64,000 nucleotides of DNA from Pelagihabitans sp963710535 (GCA_963710535.1 CAVQAW010000003.1:1116001-1180000); one strand, 5' to 3'; counted from the stretch's first letter, positions 34,813-44,501 are shown. Numbers and translations: made by a program. The notes: generated by a model from the letters alone, not told the origin.

Positions 34813-37524
34813 CTACTTCAATTTCTTCTTCACCGCTACTTCTTGGAATGCTTCCACGATATCGCCTTCGACGATATCGTTATAATTCTTGATCTGCAGA
34901 CCACAATCATAGCCTTTGGCCACTTCCTTCACATCATCCTTAAATCGTTTGAGCGAAGTAAGTTCACCCGTATAGACCACTACGCCATCGCGGATCAGGC
35001 GAATGCCCGAATTCCTGAAAATCTTGCCACTGGTGACCATACAACCTGCGATGGTCCCGATTTTTGATATCTTGAAGGTTTCCCTAATTTCGGCGGTTCC
35101 CGTAATTTCTTCCCTGATTTCCGGCGACAACATCCCTTCCATCGCATCTTTAAGGTCGTTGATCGCATCATAGATGATGGAATACATGCGGATGTCTATT
35201 TCCTCTTTTTCCGCAATCATTTTGGCATTGCCCATCGGCCTAACATTGAAACCAATGATGATCGCATCGGAGGCCGAGGCCAACAAAACATCCGATTCGG
35301 TAATGGCTCCCACTCCCTTATGGATGATGTTCACCTGAATTTCGGCGGTCGTGAGTTTTTGGAACGAATCGGTCAAAGCTTCGACAGAGCCATCAACGTC
35401 ACCTTTGAGGATGATGTTGAGCTCCTTGAAGTCGCCCAAGGCGATTCGCCGACCGATTTCATCGAGCGTGATATGGCGTTGTGTTCGCACCGACTGCTCC
35501 CGCATCAGCTGTGCCCTTTTCGAGGCGATTTGCTTCGCTTCCCTTTCGTCGAGCAGTACGTTGAACTTATCCCCAGCTTGGGGGGCTCCTGCCAAACCAA
35601 GTACCGAAACCGGTGTTGCCGGTCCGGCTGATACGATTTCCTTGCCTCGTTCGTCCTGCATCGCCTTCACTTTACCGCTATGGGTTCCGGCGAGCACATA
35701 ATCCCCGATATTAAGGGTTCCGCCCTGTACCAAAACGGTGGAAACGTAACCGCGGCCTTTATCCAAAAAGGCTTCGACAACGGTGCCTGAGGCCAATTTA
35801 TCCGGATTGGACTTCAATTCCAATAGTTCGGCCTCCAACAATACTTTTTCCAACAATTCCTTTACCCCTGCACCTGTTTTGGCTGAAATGTCATGCGATT
35901 GAATCTTACCTCCCCAATCTTCCACCAAAAGATTCATCTGTGCGAGGCCTTCCTTTATTTTATCAGGATTTGCGGTGGGCCTATCTATTTTATTGATGGC
36001 AAAAACCATGGGAACCCCAGCCGCTTGCGCATGGCTTATGGCTTCCTTCGTCTGTGGCATGATATCGTCATCGGCCGCAATCACGATGACCGCGATATCG
36101 GTCACCTGTGCGCCCCTAGCCCTCATGGCCGTAAAAGCCTCATGGCCTGGAGTATCCAAGAAAGTGATGCGTTGCCCATTGTCGAGCATTACACTGTAAG
36201 CGCCTATGTGTTGGGTGATACCTCCACTTTCCCCAGCGATCACATTGGCTTCCCTTACGTAATCCAAAAGGGAAGTCTTCCCGTGGTCAACGTGCCCCAT
36301 GACGGTAACGATAGGGGCCCTGGGCTTCAAGTCTTCCGGCTTATCTTCGGATTCCTCGATCGCTTCTTCGATTTCTGCGGTGACAAACTCAACCTCGTAG
36401 CCAAATTCATCGGCCACGATCGACAGCGTTTCCGCATCCAAGCGTTGGTTCATCGTAACCATGATGCCCAACGACATACAGGCCGATATAATTTCGGTGG
36501 TAGAGACGTTCATCATGGTGGCCACTTCACTGGCAGTAACGAATTCGGTCACCTTGAGCACCTTGCTATCCAGTTCCTGCTGTTCAAGATCTTTTTCGGT
36601 TTGTTGCCGGTGCTGATCCCTTTTATCCCTTCTGTATTTTGCACCCTTGCCCTTTTTCGATTTTCCTTGAAGTTTTTCCAAGGTTTCCCGTACTTGTTTT
36701 TGTACATCTTCCTCGGTAGGCTCTACTTTAGGGGCGCCATAACGCTGTCCAATACCTTTTCGTTGCACTCCGCCTCTACCGCGAGCTGACGAATCCCCGC
36801 CAGAACCGCTTCCGGGTGAACTTATGATGCGTTTTCGCCTTTTTTTCCTGTCGGATGCCTCGCCGCCCGCCTTTGATTCCTCTTTCTTTTTCTTGGGTTT
36901 GTTGAACTGGGTCAAATCGATTTTATCGCCCATTATTTTTGGGCCGCTCAACTTCTTGTATTTTGTGGTGATCTTCTCGGTCGCCGGTGTCGATTTCTCG
37001 GTTTCGGTTTCAGTTTCGGCTACAGGAGTTACCTGTTTTTCCACTTTGGCCGCAGTGGCTTTTTCGACCTTGGCCACAGGTTCTTTGACCTTCTTTTCTT
37101 TCTTTTCCTTAACGGGTGCCTCCTCGGCCTTTACAACGGACTTTGGTTTTTTGGCCGCCTCCAGATCGATTTTGCCCACTTTTTTAGGACCGGTGATTTC
37201 ACCTTTGGCCCTTATTATTTTTTCGGATGCTGCAGCCCGCTTTTCCCTTTCAAGTCGTTTGTCTTCCTGTTCCTGTTCGAGCTGTATTCTTATGGCCTCT
37301 TTTTCCTTCCTTTTCTCCTCCCCCACTTCCTGGGATGCTACCTTCTTGCTCATGTCGGTCTCAAACTCATCCTGAAGCACATGATATACCTCATCGGATA
37401 TCTTGGTCGTCGGCCTTGCTTCGATGGTAATTCCTTTCGACGCAAGATAATCGACCGCCCTATCCAAAGAAATATTGAGTTCCCTAAGGACCTTGTTAAG
37501 CCTTATATTCGCATTTTCTGCCAT
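34813..37524 (-). CDS. infB: Translation initiation factor IF-2
   Basis: IF-2 is the GTPase that delivers initiator tRNA to the 30S subunit. The 903-residue protein has a short IF2-N domain (1-50), a long charged Lys/Glu/Ala-rich linker, a second IF2-N domain near 325-375, and the G domain with G-H-V-D-H-G-K-T at about 410-417, D-T-P-G-H near 456 and N-K-I-D near 510, then beta-barrel and C-terminal domains. The size matches flavobacterial IF-2. ATG at 37524; 43 bases downstream of nusA, in the operon rimP-nusA-infB that is conserved across bacteria. Confidence 0.98.
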   Translation of the reverse strand: MAENANIRLNKVLRELNISLDRAVDYLASKGITIEARPTTKISDEVYHVLQDEFETDMSKKVASQEVGEEKRKEKEAIRIQLEQEQEDKRLEREKRAAASEKIIRAKGEITGPKKVGKIDLEAAKKPKSVVKAEEAPVKEKKEKKVKEPVAKVEKATAAKVEKQVTPVAETETETEKSTPATEKITTKYKKLSGPKIMGDKIDLTQFNKPKKKKEESKAGGEASDRKKRRKRIISSPGSGSGGDSSARGRGGVQRKGIGQRYGAPKVEPTEEDVQKQVRETLEKLQGKSKKGKGAKYRRDKRDQHRQQTEKDLEQQELDSKVLKVTEFVTASEVATMMNVSTTEIISACMSLGIMVTMNQRLDAETLSIVADEFGYEVEFVTAEIEEAIEESEDKPEDLKPRAPIVTVMGHVDHGKTSLLDYVREANVIAGESGGITQHIGAYSVMLDNGQRITFLDTPGHEAFTAMRARGAQVTDIAVIVIAADDDIMPQTKEAISHAQAAGVPMVFAINKIDRPTANPDKIKEGLAQMNLLVEDWGGKIQSHDISAKTGAGVKELLEKVLLEAELLELKSNPDKLASGTVVEAFLDKGRGYVSTVLVQGGTLNIGDYVLAGTHSGKVKAMQDERGKEIVSAGPATPVSVLGLAGAPQAGDKFNVLLDEREAKQIASKRAQLMREQSVRTQRHITLDEIGRRIALGDFKELNIILKGDVDGSVEALTDSFQKLTTAEIQVNIIHKGVGAITESDVLLASASDAIIIGFNVRPMGNAKMIAEKEEIDIRMYSIIYDAINDLKDAMEGMLSPEIREEITGTAEIRETFKISKIGTIAGCMVTSGKIFRNSGIRLIRDGVVVYTGELTSLKRFKDDVKEVAKGYDCGLQIKNYNDIVEGDIVEAFQEVAVKKKLK

Positions 37525-37567
37525 AAATATCTATTCCCTAAATTCTTTTAATTCGCTGCTAATATAG

Positions 37568-38800
37568 CTAATCTTCCAATTCTTCCTTGAGAATGCGAAC
37601 AACTTCCGCTATGGTTTCTTCCTCCAAATCGGTTCGTTTTACCAGCTCATCGATGTCTTGTTCCAGAATACTCCTTGCGGTATCCATCCCAATTTTTTTG
37701 AATTCCTCGATGATCCAAGCATCGATTTCATCGGAGAACTCGGTCAATTCCACATCCTCTTCAACCCCTTCGCGGAACACATCTATTTCATAACCGGTCA
37801 ATTGCCCTGCAAGTCGTATGTTATGGCCTCCCCGACCGATCGCTTTGGATACTTCTTCTGGCTTGAGGTAAACCTGGGCCGTCATCTTCTCATCATTCAA
37901 TTTCACCGAGGAAACCCGGGCAGGGCTCAGCGCCCTTGTGACCATCAATTGCGGATTTGCCGTCCAGTTGATCACATCGATATTTTCATTGCCAAGCTCC
38001 CTGACGATGCCATGGATCCTCGAACCCTTCATCCCAACACAAGCCCCTACCGGATCGATTCTGTCGTCATAGGAATCTACAGCAACCTTCGCCTTCTCTC
38101 CCGGAATGCGCACCACCTTTTTAACGGTGATCAGGCCGTCAAAAACTTCGGGGATTTCCTGAAAGAACAATTGCTCCAAAAACTTGGGGGAACTCCTTGA
38201 CATGATGATGGTAGGTTTGCTTCCCTTTAATTCAACACTTTCGATGATTCCGCGTACATTATCACCCTTTCTGAAAAAGTCGGAAGGTATCTGTCTGTCT
38301 TTCGGAAGAATGATCTCATTGCCTTCGTCATCCAATAAAATGATCGCCTTGTGGCGGATGTGGTGCACCTCGGCCGTGTAAATTTCGCCCTCAAGGTCTT
38401 TGAACTGCTTATATACCGTGGTATTATCGTGCTCGTGGATCTTGGAGATCAAATTTTGGCGAAGGGCCAGAATGGCACGCCTTCCCAAATCGATCAGTTT
38501 CACCTCTTCCGACACATCTTCTCCCACTTCAAAATCGGGCTCGATTTTTCGAGCCTCCGAAAGCGATATTTCCTCATTGGGCTCTTCGACGGCGCCGTCC
38601 TCGACCACCACTCGGTTCCGCCAAATCTCCAAATCGCCTTTGTCGGGGTTGATGATGATATCGAAATTATCATCCGACCCAAACTTCTTTTTGAGCGCAT
38701 TTCTAAAAACATCTTCCAGTATCGCCATAAGCGTTACCCTGTCGATAAACTTATCGTCTTTAAATTCAGAGAATGATTCGATCAACGCAATATTTTCCAT
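37568..38800 (-). CDS. nusA: Transcription termination/antitermination factor NusA
   Basis: NusA binds RNA polymerase and nascent RNA to control pausing, termination and antitermination. The 410-residue product has the N-terminal polymerase-binding domain (about 1-130), an S1 domain (about 135-200), and two KH domains (about 230-350) with G-A-C-V-G-M-K-G-S-R and A-I-G-R-G-G-H-N-I-R. The C-terminal region is short and acidic; it lacks the two long acidic repeats of E. coli NusA, which is usual outside Proteobacteria. ATG at 38800, 10 bases downstream of rimP. Confidence 0.97.
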   Translation of the reverse strand: MENIALIESFSEFKDDKFIDRVTLMAILEDVFRNALKKKFGSDDNFDIIINPDKGDLEIWRNRVVVEDGAVEEPNEEISLSEARKIEPDFEVGEDVSEEVKLIDLGRRAILALRQNLISKIHEHDNTTVYKQFKDLEGEIYTAEVHHIRHKAIILLDDEGNEIILPKDRQIPSDFFRKGDNVRGIIESVELKGSKPTIIMSRSSPKFLEQLFFQEIPEVFDGLITVKKVVRIPGEKAKVAVDSYDDRIDPVGACVGMKGSRIHGIVRELGNENIDVINWTANPQLMVTRALSPARVSSVKLNDEKMTAQVYLKPEEVSKAIGRGGHNIRLAGQLTGYEIDVFREGVEEDVELTEFSDEIDAWIIEEFKKIGMDTARSILEQDIDELVKRTDLEEETIAEVVRILKEELED

Positions 38801-38810
38801 GGTGCTACAA

Positions 38811-39272
38811 TTAAAATTTCAACAATACTTTTGCTTCCTTTATTTCCGAAAAATTGATTTCCTTTTTTTTCCGTACGGTGGTTTTGCCCTTGCCCACGGC
38901 TTTGGGCTCCCGTACTTTCCACTCCAATACGATTCCCGAATCGGAGATGGAGGTCAAATCGCCTTCGTAACTCTCCTCTAAGGTACTCACCGTTAAGGTG
39001 CGGCCGATGTTCTTGCCATACTGCCTGGGCATCACCAGCGGCGCGGTGGCGCCGGCCGAGGCCACCTCCAACGCAAAATCGAATGCCTCACGATCCAGAT
39101 TGTGTTCAATGGCCCTACTGATCTTCATACAGTCTTGCAGCGTCACCCCGACATCTCCATCCAAAACAACTTTGATCTTATTGTCAGGCGAAACCTTGAA
39201 ATCGATCAAAAACAATGCCGGTTCCATTGCAAGGGCCTCTTCCAAAAGCTCGGTTACTTTATCTTTCAGCAT
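38811..39272 (-). CDS. rimP: Ribosome maturation factor RimP
   Basis: RimP assists late maturation of the 30S ribosomal subunit. The 153-residue product shows the RimP two-domain pattern: an N-terminal domain with L-F-L-I-D-F-K-V-S-P-D-N-K-I-K-V, the D-C-M-K-I-S-R-A-I-E motif, Y-G-K-N-I-G-R-T-L, and an SH3-like C-terminal domain. The ATG at 39272 is chosen; a start five codons upstream gives an unconserved MFLGT extension. First gene of the rimP-nusA-infB operon, with a TATATTTG box at 39341-39348. Confidence 0.93.
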   Translation of the reverse strand: MLKDKVTELLEEALAMEPALFLIDFKVSPDNKIKVVLDGDVGVTLQDCMKISRAIEHNLDREAFDFALEVASAGATAPLVMPRQYGKNIGRTLTVSTLEESYEGDLTSISDSGIVLEWKVREPKAVGKGKTTVRKKKEINFSEIKEAKVLLKF

Positions 39273-39340
39273 AGTTCCAAGAAACAAAAAAGAGGACTTA
39301 AAGGTCCCCTCATGAATACTTTGATATCCGTTCAGTGTGG

Positions 39341-39348
39341 CAAATATA
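39341..39348 (-). promoter_or_regulatory. -7 promoter box of the rimP-nusA-infB operon
   Basis: TATATTTG on the minus strand matches TAnnTTTG and lies about 70 bases before the rimP ATG. No -33 TTTG at 19-20 bases was found, so this is tentative. Confidence 0.38.
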
Positions 39349-39480
39349 CAACTTTATATCAAACCCACAATAATAGCAGTTTTATAGTATGGTCGTTTTT
39401 TGCAGGCATATAAAGCTGGCAATAATTTCTTAATATTGGCTATATTCAACGCTATTGATTCGACCGATAAACCATTGCTT

Positions 39481-40827
39481 ATGGACATTTTTTCTTCCTA
39501 TAACCTGATCATCGAAGCTTCGATCATTGTTATCCTATCATTTTGGTTCAATGGCATCTCCAAAAAAACGAATATTCCGGCGGTGCTCATGCTGATCGTG
39601 TTGGGGATCATCTTGCAGTATGTGATGGTCTATATGGTGCCTGCCCTCCCCGATTTTAAGCCATCCCTTGAAATTTTAGGCATCATTGGACTGATCATGA
39701 TCGTACTGGAAGCGGCCCTGGAATTGGAACTCAGGCGCGATAAGCTGTTGCCCATCCTGAAATCGATGGCCATCGCCTTGATCGGGCTGGTGGCCTCGGC
39801 ATGGGTGGCGGCCTTGATCCTTTTCGAGCTGATTCCGGATATGGACATGCAGTCGGCCTGGATATACGCAACCCCGATCTCCATACTTTCCAGCGCCATC
39901 ATCATCCCCAGTGTAAGTGGGCTTGAGGATCATAAAAAAGAATTCCATGTTTATGAGAGTACCTTCTCCGACATCATGGGCATCATGATGTTCTACTTTT
40001 TGGTCGGCGGCCTGAATCCCGCCGAGGATGCCGGTGTAACAGGTTTTGCCATCAATATTGTGCTGACCATTGTAATTGCCCTGGTGGCCAGTTATGCCAT
40101 TATTCTCATTTTTCAAAGAATAAAAAGTCAGGCCAAGCTGTTCCTCTTGATCGCCGTTTTGCTGTTCTTGTATGCCATTGGAAAAAAAATGCATCTTTCG
40201 TCCCTGATCATCATCCTTATTTTCGGATTGGTCATCAAAAACATCAAATTGTTTTTTCCTGGAAAGATGAAAGTATTCCTCGACAAGGACAGGATTGATC
40301 AAATCTATCACGAACTGCATATCATTACCCTGGAAACCGCATTTGTGGTACGCACTTTTTTCTTCGTTATTTTTGGATTGACCATTGTGATGGCCTCCTT
40401 GCTCAGTTTTAGGGTGGCCCTGATCAGTTTGCTGATCATTGCTTCGATCTATGCCATCCGTTTTTTGGTATTGCGGATTTTTTTGGGAAAGGATATCCTG
40501 CCCCAACTTTATATTGCGCCAAGGGGATTGATCACCGTGCTTCTGTTCTATGCGATACCGGTCGAGGCCCAAGTGGAGAACTTTGAATCTGGAATTCTGC
40601 TGTTCGTCATCATAGCCACCAGTTTGGTCATGACCTGGGCCATGATCAAGGACAAAAGGAAAATGGGCTCCATCCTCGACGAAATCGATACGGAAATACG
40701 CGCAAGAAATGAAGCCGAGGACCATATTCACCAAAAGGAGGCAGGAATCATCCTGAAAACCATGCCGGCAAGGGAAGACACCCCAATTGACCGGCCGGGC
40801 CCAGATTCCGATGATGCCAAGCCTTGA
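39481..40827 (+). CDS. Cation/proton antiporter (CPA family)
   Basis: The 448-residue inner-membrane protein has about 12 hydrophobic segments and the Na+/H+ exchanger fold pattern, with conserved-looking stretches such as V-L-G-I-I-L-Q-Y, L-E-A-A-L-E-L-E-L-R near residues 80-89 and S-S-A-I-I-I-P-S-V near 135-145. The polar C-terminal tail (about 405-448) is probably cytoplasmic. It likely exchanges Na+ or K+ for protons; the ion cannot be fixed from sequence. The open frame extends upstream, but the ATG at 39481 (MDIFSSYNLIIEASII) starts right before the first membrane helix. It ends at a bidirectional terminator opposite tRNA-Gln. Confidence 0.85.
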   Translation: MDIFSSYNLIIEASIIVILSFWFNGISKKTNIPAVLMLIVLGIILQYVMVYMVPALPDFKPSLEILGIIGLIMIVLEAALELELRRDKLLPILKSMAIALIGLVASAWVAALILFELIPDMDMQSAWIYATPISILSSAIIIPSVSGLEDHKKEFHVYESTFSDIMGIMMFYFLVGGLNPAEDAGVTGFAINIVLTIVIALVASYAIILIFQRIKSQAKLFLLIAVLLFLYAIGKKMHLSSLIIILIFGLVIKNIKLFFPGKMKVFLDKDRIDQIYHELHIITLETAFVVRTFFFVIFGLTIVMASLLSFRVALISLLIIASIYAIRFLVLRIFLGKDILPQLYIAPRGLITVLLFYAIPVEAQVENFESGILLFVIIATSLVMTWAMIKDKRKMGSILDEIDTEIRARNEAEDHIHQKEAGIILKTMPAREDTPIDRPGPDSDDAKP

Positions 40828-40846
40828 CGGCTATGGCATAAAACAG

Positions 40847-40876
40847 AAATCCCGATACCTTGCGACATCGGGATTT
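40847..40876. terminator. Bidirectional terminator between the antiporter and tRNA-Gln genes
   Basis: AAATCCCGAT (40847-40856) pairs perfectly with ATCGGGATTT (40867-40876) over 10 bp around a 10-base loop. It separates the convergent antiporter and tRNA-Gln genes. Confidence 0.78.
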
Positions 40877-40889
40877 ATTATCCATAAAG

Positions 40890-40961
40890 TTGGCCTACAA
40901 GGACTCGAACCTTGAACGACTGGACCAAAACCAGCTGTGTTACCAATTACACCATAGGCCA
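40890..40961 (-). tRNA. tRNA-Gln (anticodon UUG)
   Basis: The 72-nt minus-strand sequence folds as a complete cloverleaf: acceptor stem TGGCCTA/TAGGCCA (7 perfect pairs), D-stem GTGT/ACAC, anticodon stem GCTGG/CCAGT with loop TTTTGGT giving anticodon TTG, and T-stem CAAGG/CCTTG with loop TTCGAGT. The discriminator base is A and CCA is not encoded. As in other glutamine tRNAs, the first pair is U-A. A near-perfect promoter lies upstream (40980-41010). Confidence 0.96.
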
Positions 40962-40979
40962 CTATGGCATTTGAGCGTG

Positions 40980-41010
40980 CAAATTTAGAACAAAGTTTGG
41001 TATGCACAAA
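40980..41010 (-). promoter_or_regulatory. Promoter of tRNA-Gln
   Basis: On the minus strand TTTG (41007-41010), exactly 19 bases, then TAAATTTG (40980-40987): a full match to the Bacteroidota consensus. The -7 box ends 18 bases before the tRNA 5' end. From 41011 to 41128 I saw nothing further except a weak TAAATTCG (41096-41103) that might serve the DUF2723 gene. Confidence 0.75.
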
Positions 41011-41128
41011 CATTTTCGTTTACAATAATATAAAAACGGGCCCTCTTCATCGTTAAGGTTTATCAAAAATGTATTCCCATATCTATATTAATTAGTAAAT
41101 TCGCCACATTGCTTAAACCACCGACTTC

Positions 41129-44100
41129 ATGTTTGCAAAGAACTTCGAGAAATGGGACACCATCCTAGGATGGATCGTTTTTTTTATTGCCCTTATGGTT
41201 TATGCCATTACCGTGGAGCCCACCAATAGTTTTTGGGACGCCGGGGAATATATAGCCACCTCTGCCAAACTTCAGGTTGGGCATCCTCCGGGAGCCCCTC
41301 TTTTGCAGATGATCGGCGCTTTTTTCTCCATGTTCGCAATTGAGCCCGACCAAGTGGCACGTATGGTGAACTATGTATCGGGCGTGTCGAGTGCCTTTAC
41401 CATTTTATTCATGTTTTGGACCATCACCAACCTGACCCGTAAATTGCTTTCCGAACCGGAAAGATTATCGGACGGGAGGGCCATTGCCATTTTGGGAAGC
41501 GGACTGGTGGGTGCCCTGGCCTTTACCTTTTCCGACAGCTTTTGGTTCAATGCAGTGGAAACGGAGGTTTACTCCACCGCAAGTTTCATCATGGCGCTGT
41601 TGTTATGGCTGGGTCTGAAATGGACCGATAATTTGGATGATCCCAGGGGCAACAGATGGCTGGTACTCATTTCCTTTGTGGTCGGACTTACTTTCGGGAT
41701 CCAATTTATGGGCTTCCTTGCCATCCCTTCCATCGGCTTGCTCTATTACTTCAAGACCTATAAGACCACTACCGTGAAGCACTTTTTACTGGCCAATATA
41801 GGAGTGGTCGCCATCTTGATGCTGGTGTATAAATTCTCGCTGACCTATGTCTTGAAACTGTTTGGCTGGAGCGAGGTATTTTTCATCAACAGCATCGGGT
41901 TGCCTTTCAATTCGGGCACTTTGATCATGGGGCTATTATTTATCGGCGTTTTTTATTACGCCCTCAACTATACCCGCAAAAATGGTTATAGGCGGGCAAA
42001 TACCATCACCCTCTGTTTGATGTTCCTGATTTTTGGATTTTCTTCCTGGCTCATGCTTCCGATTCGGGCAAATGCCAAGGTCGTGATCAATGAAAATAAT
42101 CCTGAGGATGCCAGGGCGCTTTTGGCATATTATAATAGGGAACAATATCCAGGAGTCGACAGTCCTATTTATGGGACATTTTATTCCGATATGTTCGCCC
42201 CTGCAGGAGAAGATGAAGATGAAAAGCCCAAGTATGAAAAAGACATGAAACTGGGCAAATATGTCATTGTCAACTATTATAAAAATGCCTTGCAAGGGCC
42301 CAACAAAAAACATGTGGGTTTCTTGCCTCGCATGTGGAGTTCCCAAAATGCCGAGAATTACATGAAATATTTCGGTGCGCTCGATTTTAAGATGAAGCAG
42401 TCGAACGAAGAACTGAGAAAGGCCGTTGATCAAGTCAAGACAGGCTTTGCCAATGGGGAAATCGATGCAGATCAGTATATCAGCTTCCTCAGACGATTCA
42501 GTGATTATCTCGAAGTGGAACCCCCATCGATTTGGCAGAACATCCGTTACATGTTCGAGTTCCAGTTCGGATACATGTACTGGCGCTATTTTATGTGGAA
42601 CTTTACCGGAAAACAGAACGATGTACAGGGCCGATATAATGGCGATGGCAATTGGCTCAGCGGTATCGGTTTTATCGATAGTTGGCATTTGGGAAGCCAA
42701 GACAATCTTCCGACGGAGGTGCTGGCCAATAAAGGCAGGAACACCTATTTCTTCCTACCGCTGATATTGGGCATCATAGGACTGATATTCCAGGTCATGA
42801 GGAACCCCAAACAGTTTTGGGTGCTTTTCGTGTTCTTTTTGTTTACCGGTCTCGCCATACAGTTTTATACCAACCCCTCCATCTTTCAACCGAGAGAGCG
42901 CGATTATTCGCTGGTGGGATCCTTTTATATCTTCGCACTTTGGATCGGGATAGGCGTGTATGGGTTATTCGATGAGTTCCGAAACATGTTAAAACCCAAA
43001 ATTTTGGCACCATTGATCACCCTGGTCTGCCTTTTAGCCGTCCCTGGGGTCATGGCCTTTCAGAACTGGGACGACCACGACCGCTCGAACCGTTATACTG
43101 CCAATGCCTCTGCCAAGGCCTATTTAGACTCTTGCCAGGAAGACGCCGGGGCCATCTTGTTCACTATCGGCGATAACGACACCTTTCCTTTGTGGTATGC
43201 CCAGGAAATCGAAGGATATAGAACCGATGTCAGGGTCGTATGCACCAGTCTTTTCGAAACGGATTGGTACATCGATCAAATGAAGCATAAAGCATATAGC
43301 AGCGACCCCATACCTTCCCAGATCGGTCACGACAAATACCGTTGGGGTTCCAGGGACGTGCTCTATTACCAAAACGTAGACCCCCTTTTCAACAAGGAGC
43401 TTTCCGAGAGCAGATGGGGCATCAATGATTTTATCAATTGGGTAGACAGCGATAATCCGCAGACCAAAATAAAGCATATCCTTGAAAAGCAAAATGCCGA
43501 TCTGGAGGCCTATTCCGAGAACAACCTCAACATCGTTTATTACCCTACCAATAAAATCAGGATTCCGGTCAACAAAACCAATGTCTTGGAAAGTGGGCTG
43601 GTGAAGGAAAAAGATACGGCGCTTATCGTTGATTATATCGATGTAGACCTTCCCAAAAGTGCGATCACCAAGAAAAGCATGATGATGCTCGATATCATCG
43701 CGAACAATGATTGGAAGCGACCCATTTACTTTTCAGGAGGGAGCTTCGACGATGCCGAGTTCATCTGGATGAAGGATTACCTGCAATTGGATGGAATGGC
43801 ATACAAGTTGGTGCCCATTAAAACCACAAGAAAGAGCTCATTTGAAATGGGCCGCATCGATACCGACCTGATGTACGGCATCGTCAAAAAATGGAACTGG
43901 GGAAATTCCGGAAGCCCTAAAATCTACCACGACCCCCAAACGCGGATCCAAGGCCTCTCCTATCGCGGTAATCTCGCCAGGTTGATGGAGGCGCTGATCG
44001 ACGAAAACAAAATTGAAAAGGCCAAAGAAATCATTGAAATGGCCATGACAAACATGCCCGTCGCCTATTTCGGCTATTACACTTTCGTGGAACCTTTTAT

Positions 44101-44212
44101 CGATGGATATTACAAGGTCGGGGAAACCACCAAGGCAAGGGAGCTGTTCCATAGAACTAAAGACGATATATCAGGAAAGGCTTGGATATTACGCAGGTAC
44201 CACCCTGGATGA
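41129..44212 (+). CDS. DUF2723 membrane protein, main part (before apparent frameshift)
   Basis: The 1027-residue frame encodes a DUF2723-family protein: a polytopic inner-membrane N-terminal half (about 10-13 helices up to residue 640) with the early acidic motif F-W-D-A-G-E-Y near residues 34-40, like that of the GT-C superfamily of lipid-linked sugar transferases, and a large soluble C-terminal half. DUF2723 proteins are thought to be O-mannosyltransferase-like, but function is not proven. The frame ends with an unconserved tail (H-R-T-K-D-D-I-S-G-K-A-W...) from about 44150, while the sequence expected next continues in the +1 frame (44103-44501). Removing one base at the CC at 44149-44150 would restore a protein of about 1123 residues. 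Confidence 0.88.
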   Translation: MFAKNFEKWDTILGWIVFFIALMVYAITVEPTNSFWDAGEYIATSAKLQVGHPPGAPLLQMIGAFFSMFAIEPDQVARMVNYVSGVSSAFTILFMFWTITNLTRKLLSEPERLSDGRAIAILGSGLVGALAFTFSDSFWFNAVETEVYSTASFIMALLLWLGLKWTDNLDDPRGNRWLVLISFVVGLTFGIQFMGFLAIPSIGLLYYFKTYKTTTVKHFLLANIGVVAILMLVYKFSLTYVLKLFGWSEVFFINSIGLPFNSGTLIMGLLFIGVFYYALNYTRKNGYRRANTITLCLMFLIFGFSSWLMLPIRANAKVVINENNPEDARALLAYYNREQYPGVDSPIYGTFYSDMFAPAGEDEDEKPKYEKDMKLGKYVIVNYYKNALQGPNKKHVGFLPRMWSSQNAENYMKYFGALDFKMKQSNEELRKAVDQVKTGFANGEIDADQYISFLRRFSDYLEVEPPSIWQNIRYMFEFQFGYMYWRYFMWNFTGKQNDVQGRYNGDGNWLSGIGFIDSWHLGSQDNLPTEVLANKGRNTYFFLPLILGIIGLIFQVMRNPKQFWVLFVFFLFTGLAIQFYTNPSIFQPRERDYSLVGSFYIFALWIGIGVYGLFDEFRNMLKPKILAPLITLVCLLAVPGVMAFQNWDDHDRSNRYTANASAKAYLDSCQEDAGAILFTIGDNDTFPLWYAQEIEGYRTDVRVVCTSLFETDWYIDQMKHKAYSSDPIPSQIGHDKYRWGSRDVLYYQNVDPLFNKELSESRWGINDFINWVDSDNPQTKIKHILEKQNADLEAYSENNLNIVYYPTNKIRIPVNKTNVLESGLVKEKDTALIVDYIDVDLPKSAITKKSMMMLDIIANNDWKRPIYFSGGSFDDAEFIWMKDYLQLDGMAYKLVPIKTTRKSSFEMGRIDTDLMYGIVKKWNWGNSGSPKIYHDPQTRIQGLSYRGNLARLMEALIDENKIEKAKEIIEMAMTNMPVAYFGYYTFVEPFIDGYYKVGETTKARELFHRTKDDISGKAWILRRYHPG

Positions 44213-44501
44213 ACAGTATGCAAAAATAGACGACATCATCGCCGACATGGAGGCCTATAGGAGAAACATCGATATTTTAATCACCAACAACGACAGGGAA
44301 CTCGCGGAAAAGGAGACCCTGATTTTCAATGAATATATCGATAAGTTCAGCCACTTTTACAAAGACAATCTTTTGGAAGAAACGCCAAGTTTTGAGGGCA
44401 ATCCGGATATTGAGGATTCGGTGCCGTTTTCGGAATCCGACGCCCTGGAAAATACCACCGACGATAAAATAAAAGATTCGATTTTAGCGCCTGAACAGTA
44501 G
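44103..44501 (+). CDS. DUF2723 protein, C-terminal remnant in the +1 frame
   Basis: This frame encodes the end of the preceding protein. From I-E-L-K-T-I-Y-Q-E-R-L-G-Y-Y-A-G (44151 onwards) it continues as a helical, charged C-terminus ending D-K-I-K-D-S-I-L-A-P-E-Q. Read without its first codons, it joins the upstream frame as A-R-E-L-F-I-E-L-K-T-I-Y-Q, a smooth helical sequence. It has no plausible start or promoter of its own, so it is unlikely to be made as a separate protein. Confidence 0.75.
   Translation: MDITRSGKPPRQGSCSIELKTIYQERLGYYAGTTLDEQYAKIDDIIADMEAYRRNIDILITNNDRELAEKETLIFNEYIDKFSHFYKDNLLEETPSFEGNPDIEDSVPFSESDALENTTDDKIKDSILAPEQ

Noticed and set aside
35893..36789. 298-codon open frame opposite infB
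   Set aside because: It lies entirely within the conserved IF-2 gene on the other strand and has low-complexity sequence caused by codon bias.
39676..40734. Long open frame (352 codons) on the strand opposite the antiporter gene
   Set aside because: It is the mirror frame of a clear membrane transporter gene; the product is rich in His, Gln and Asp with no fold pattern.
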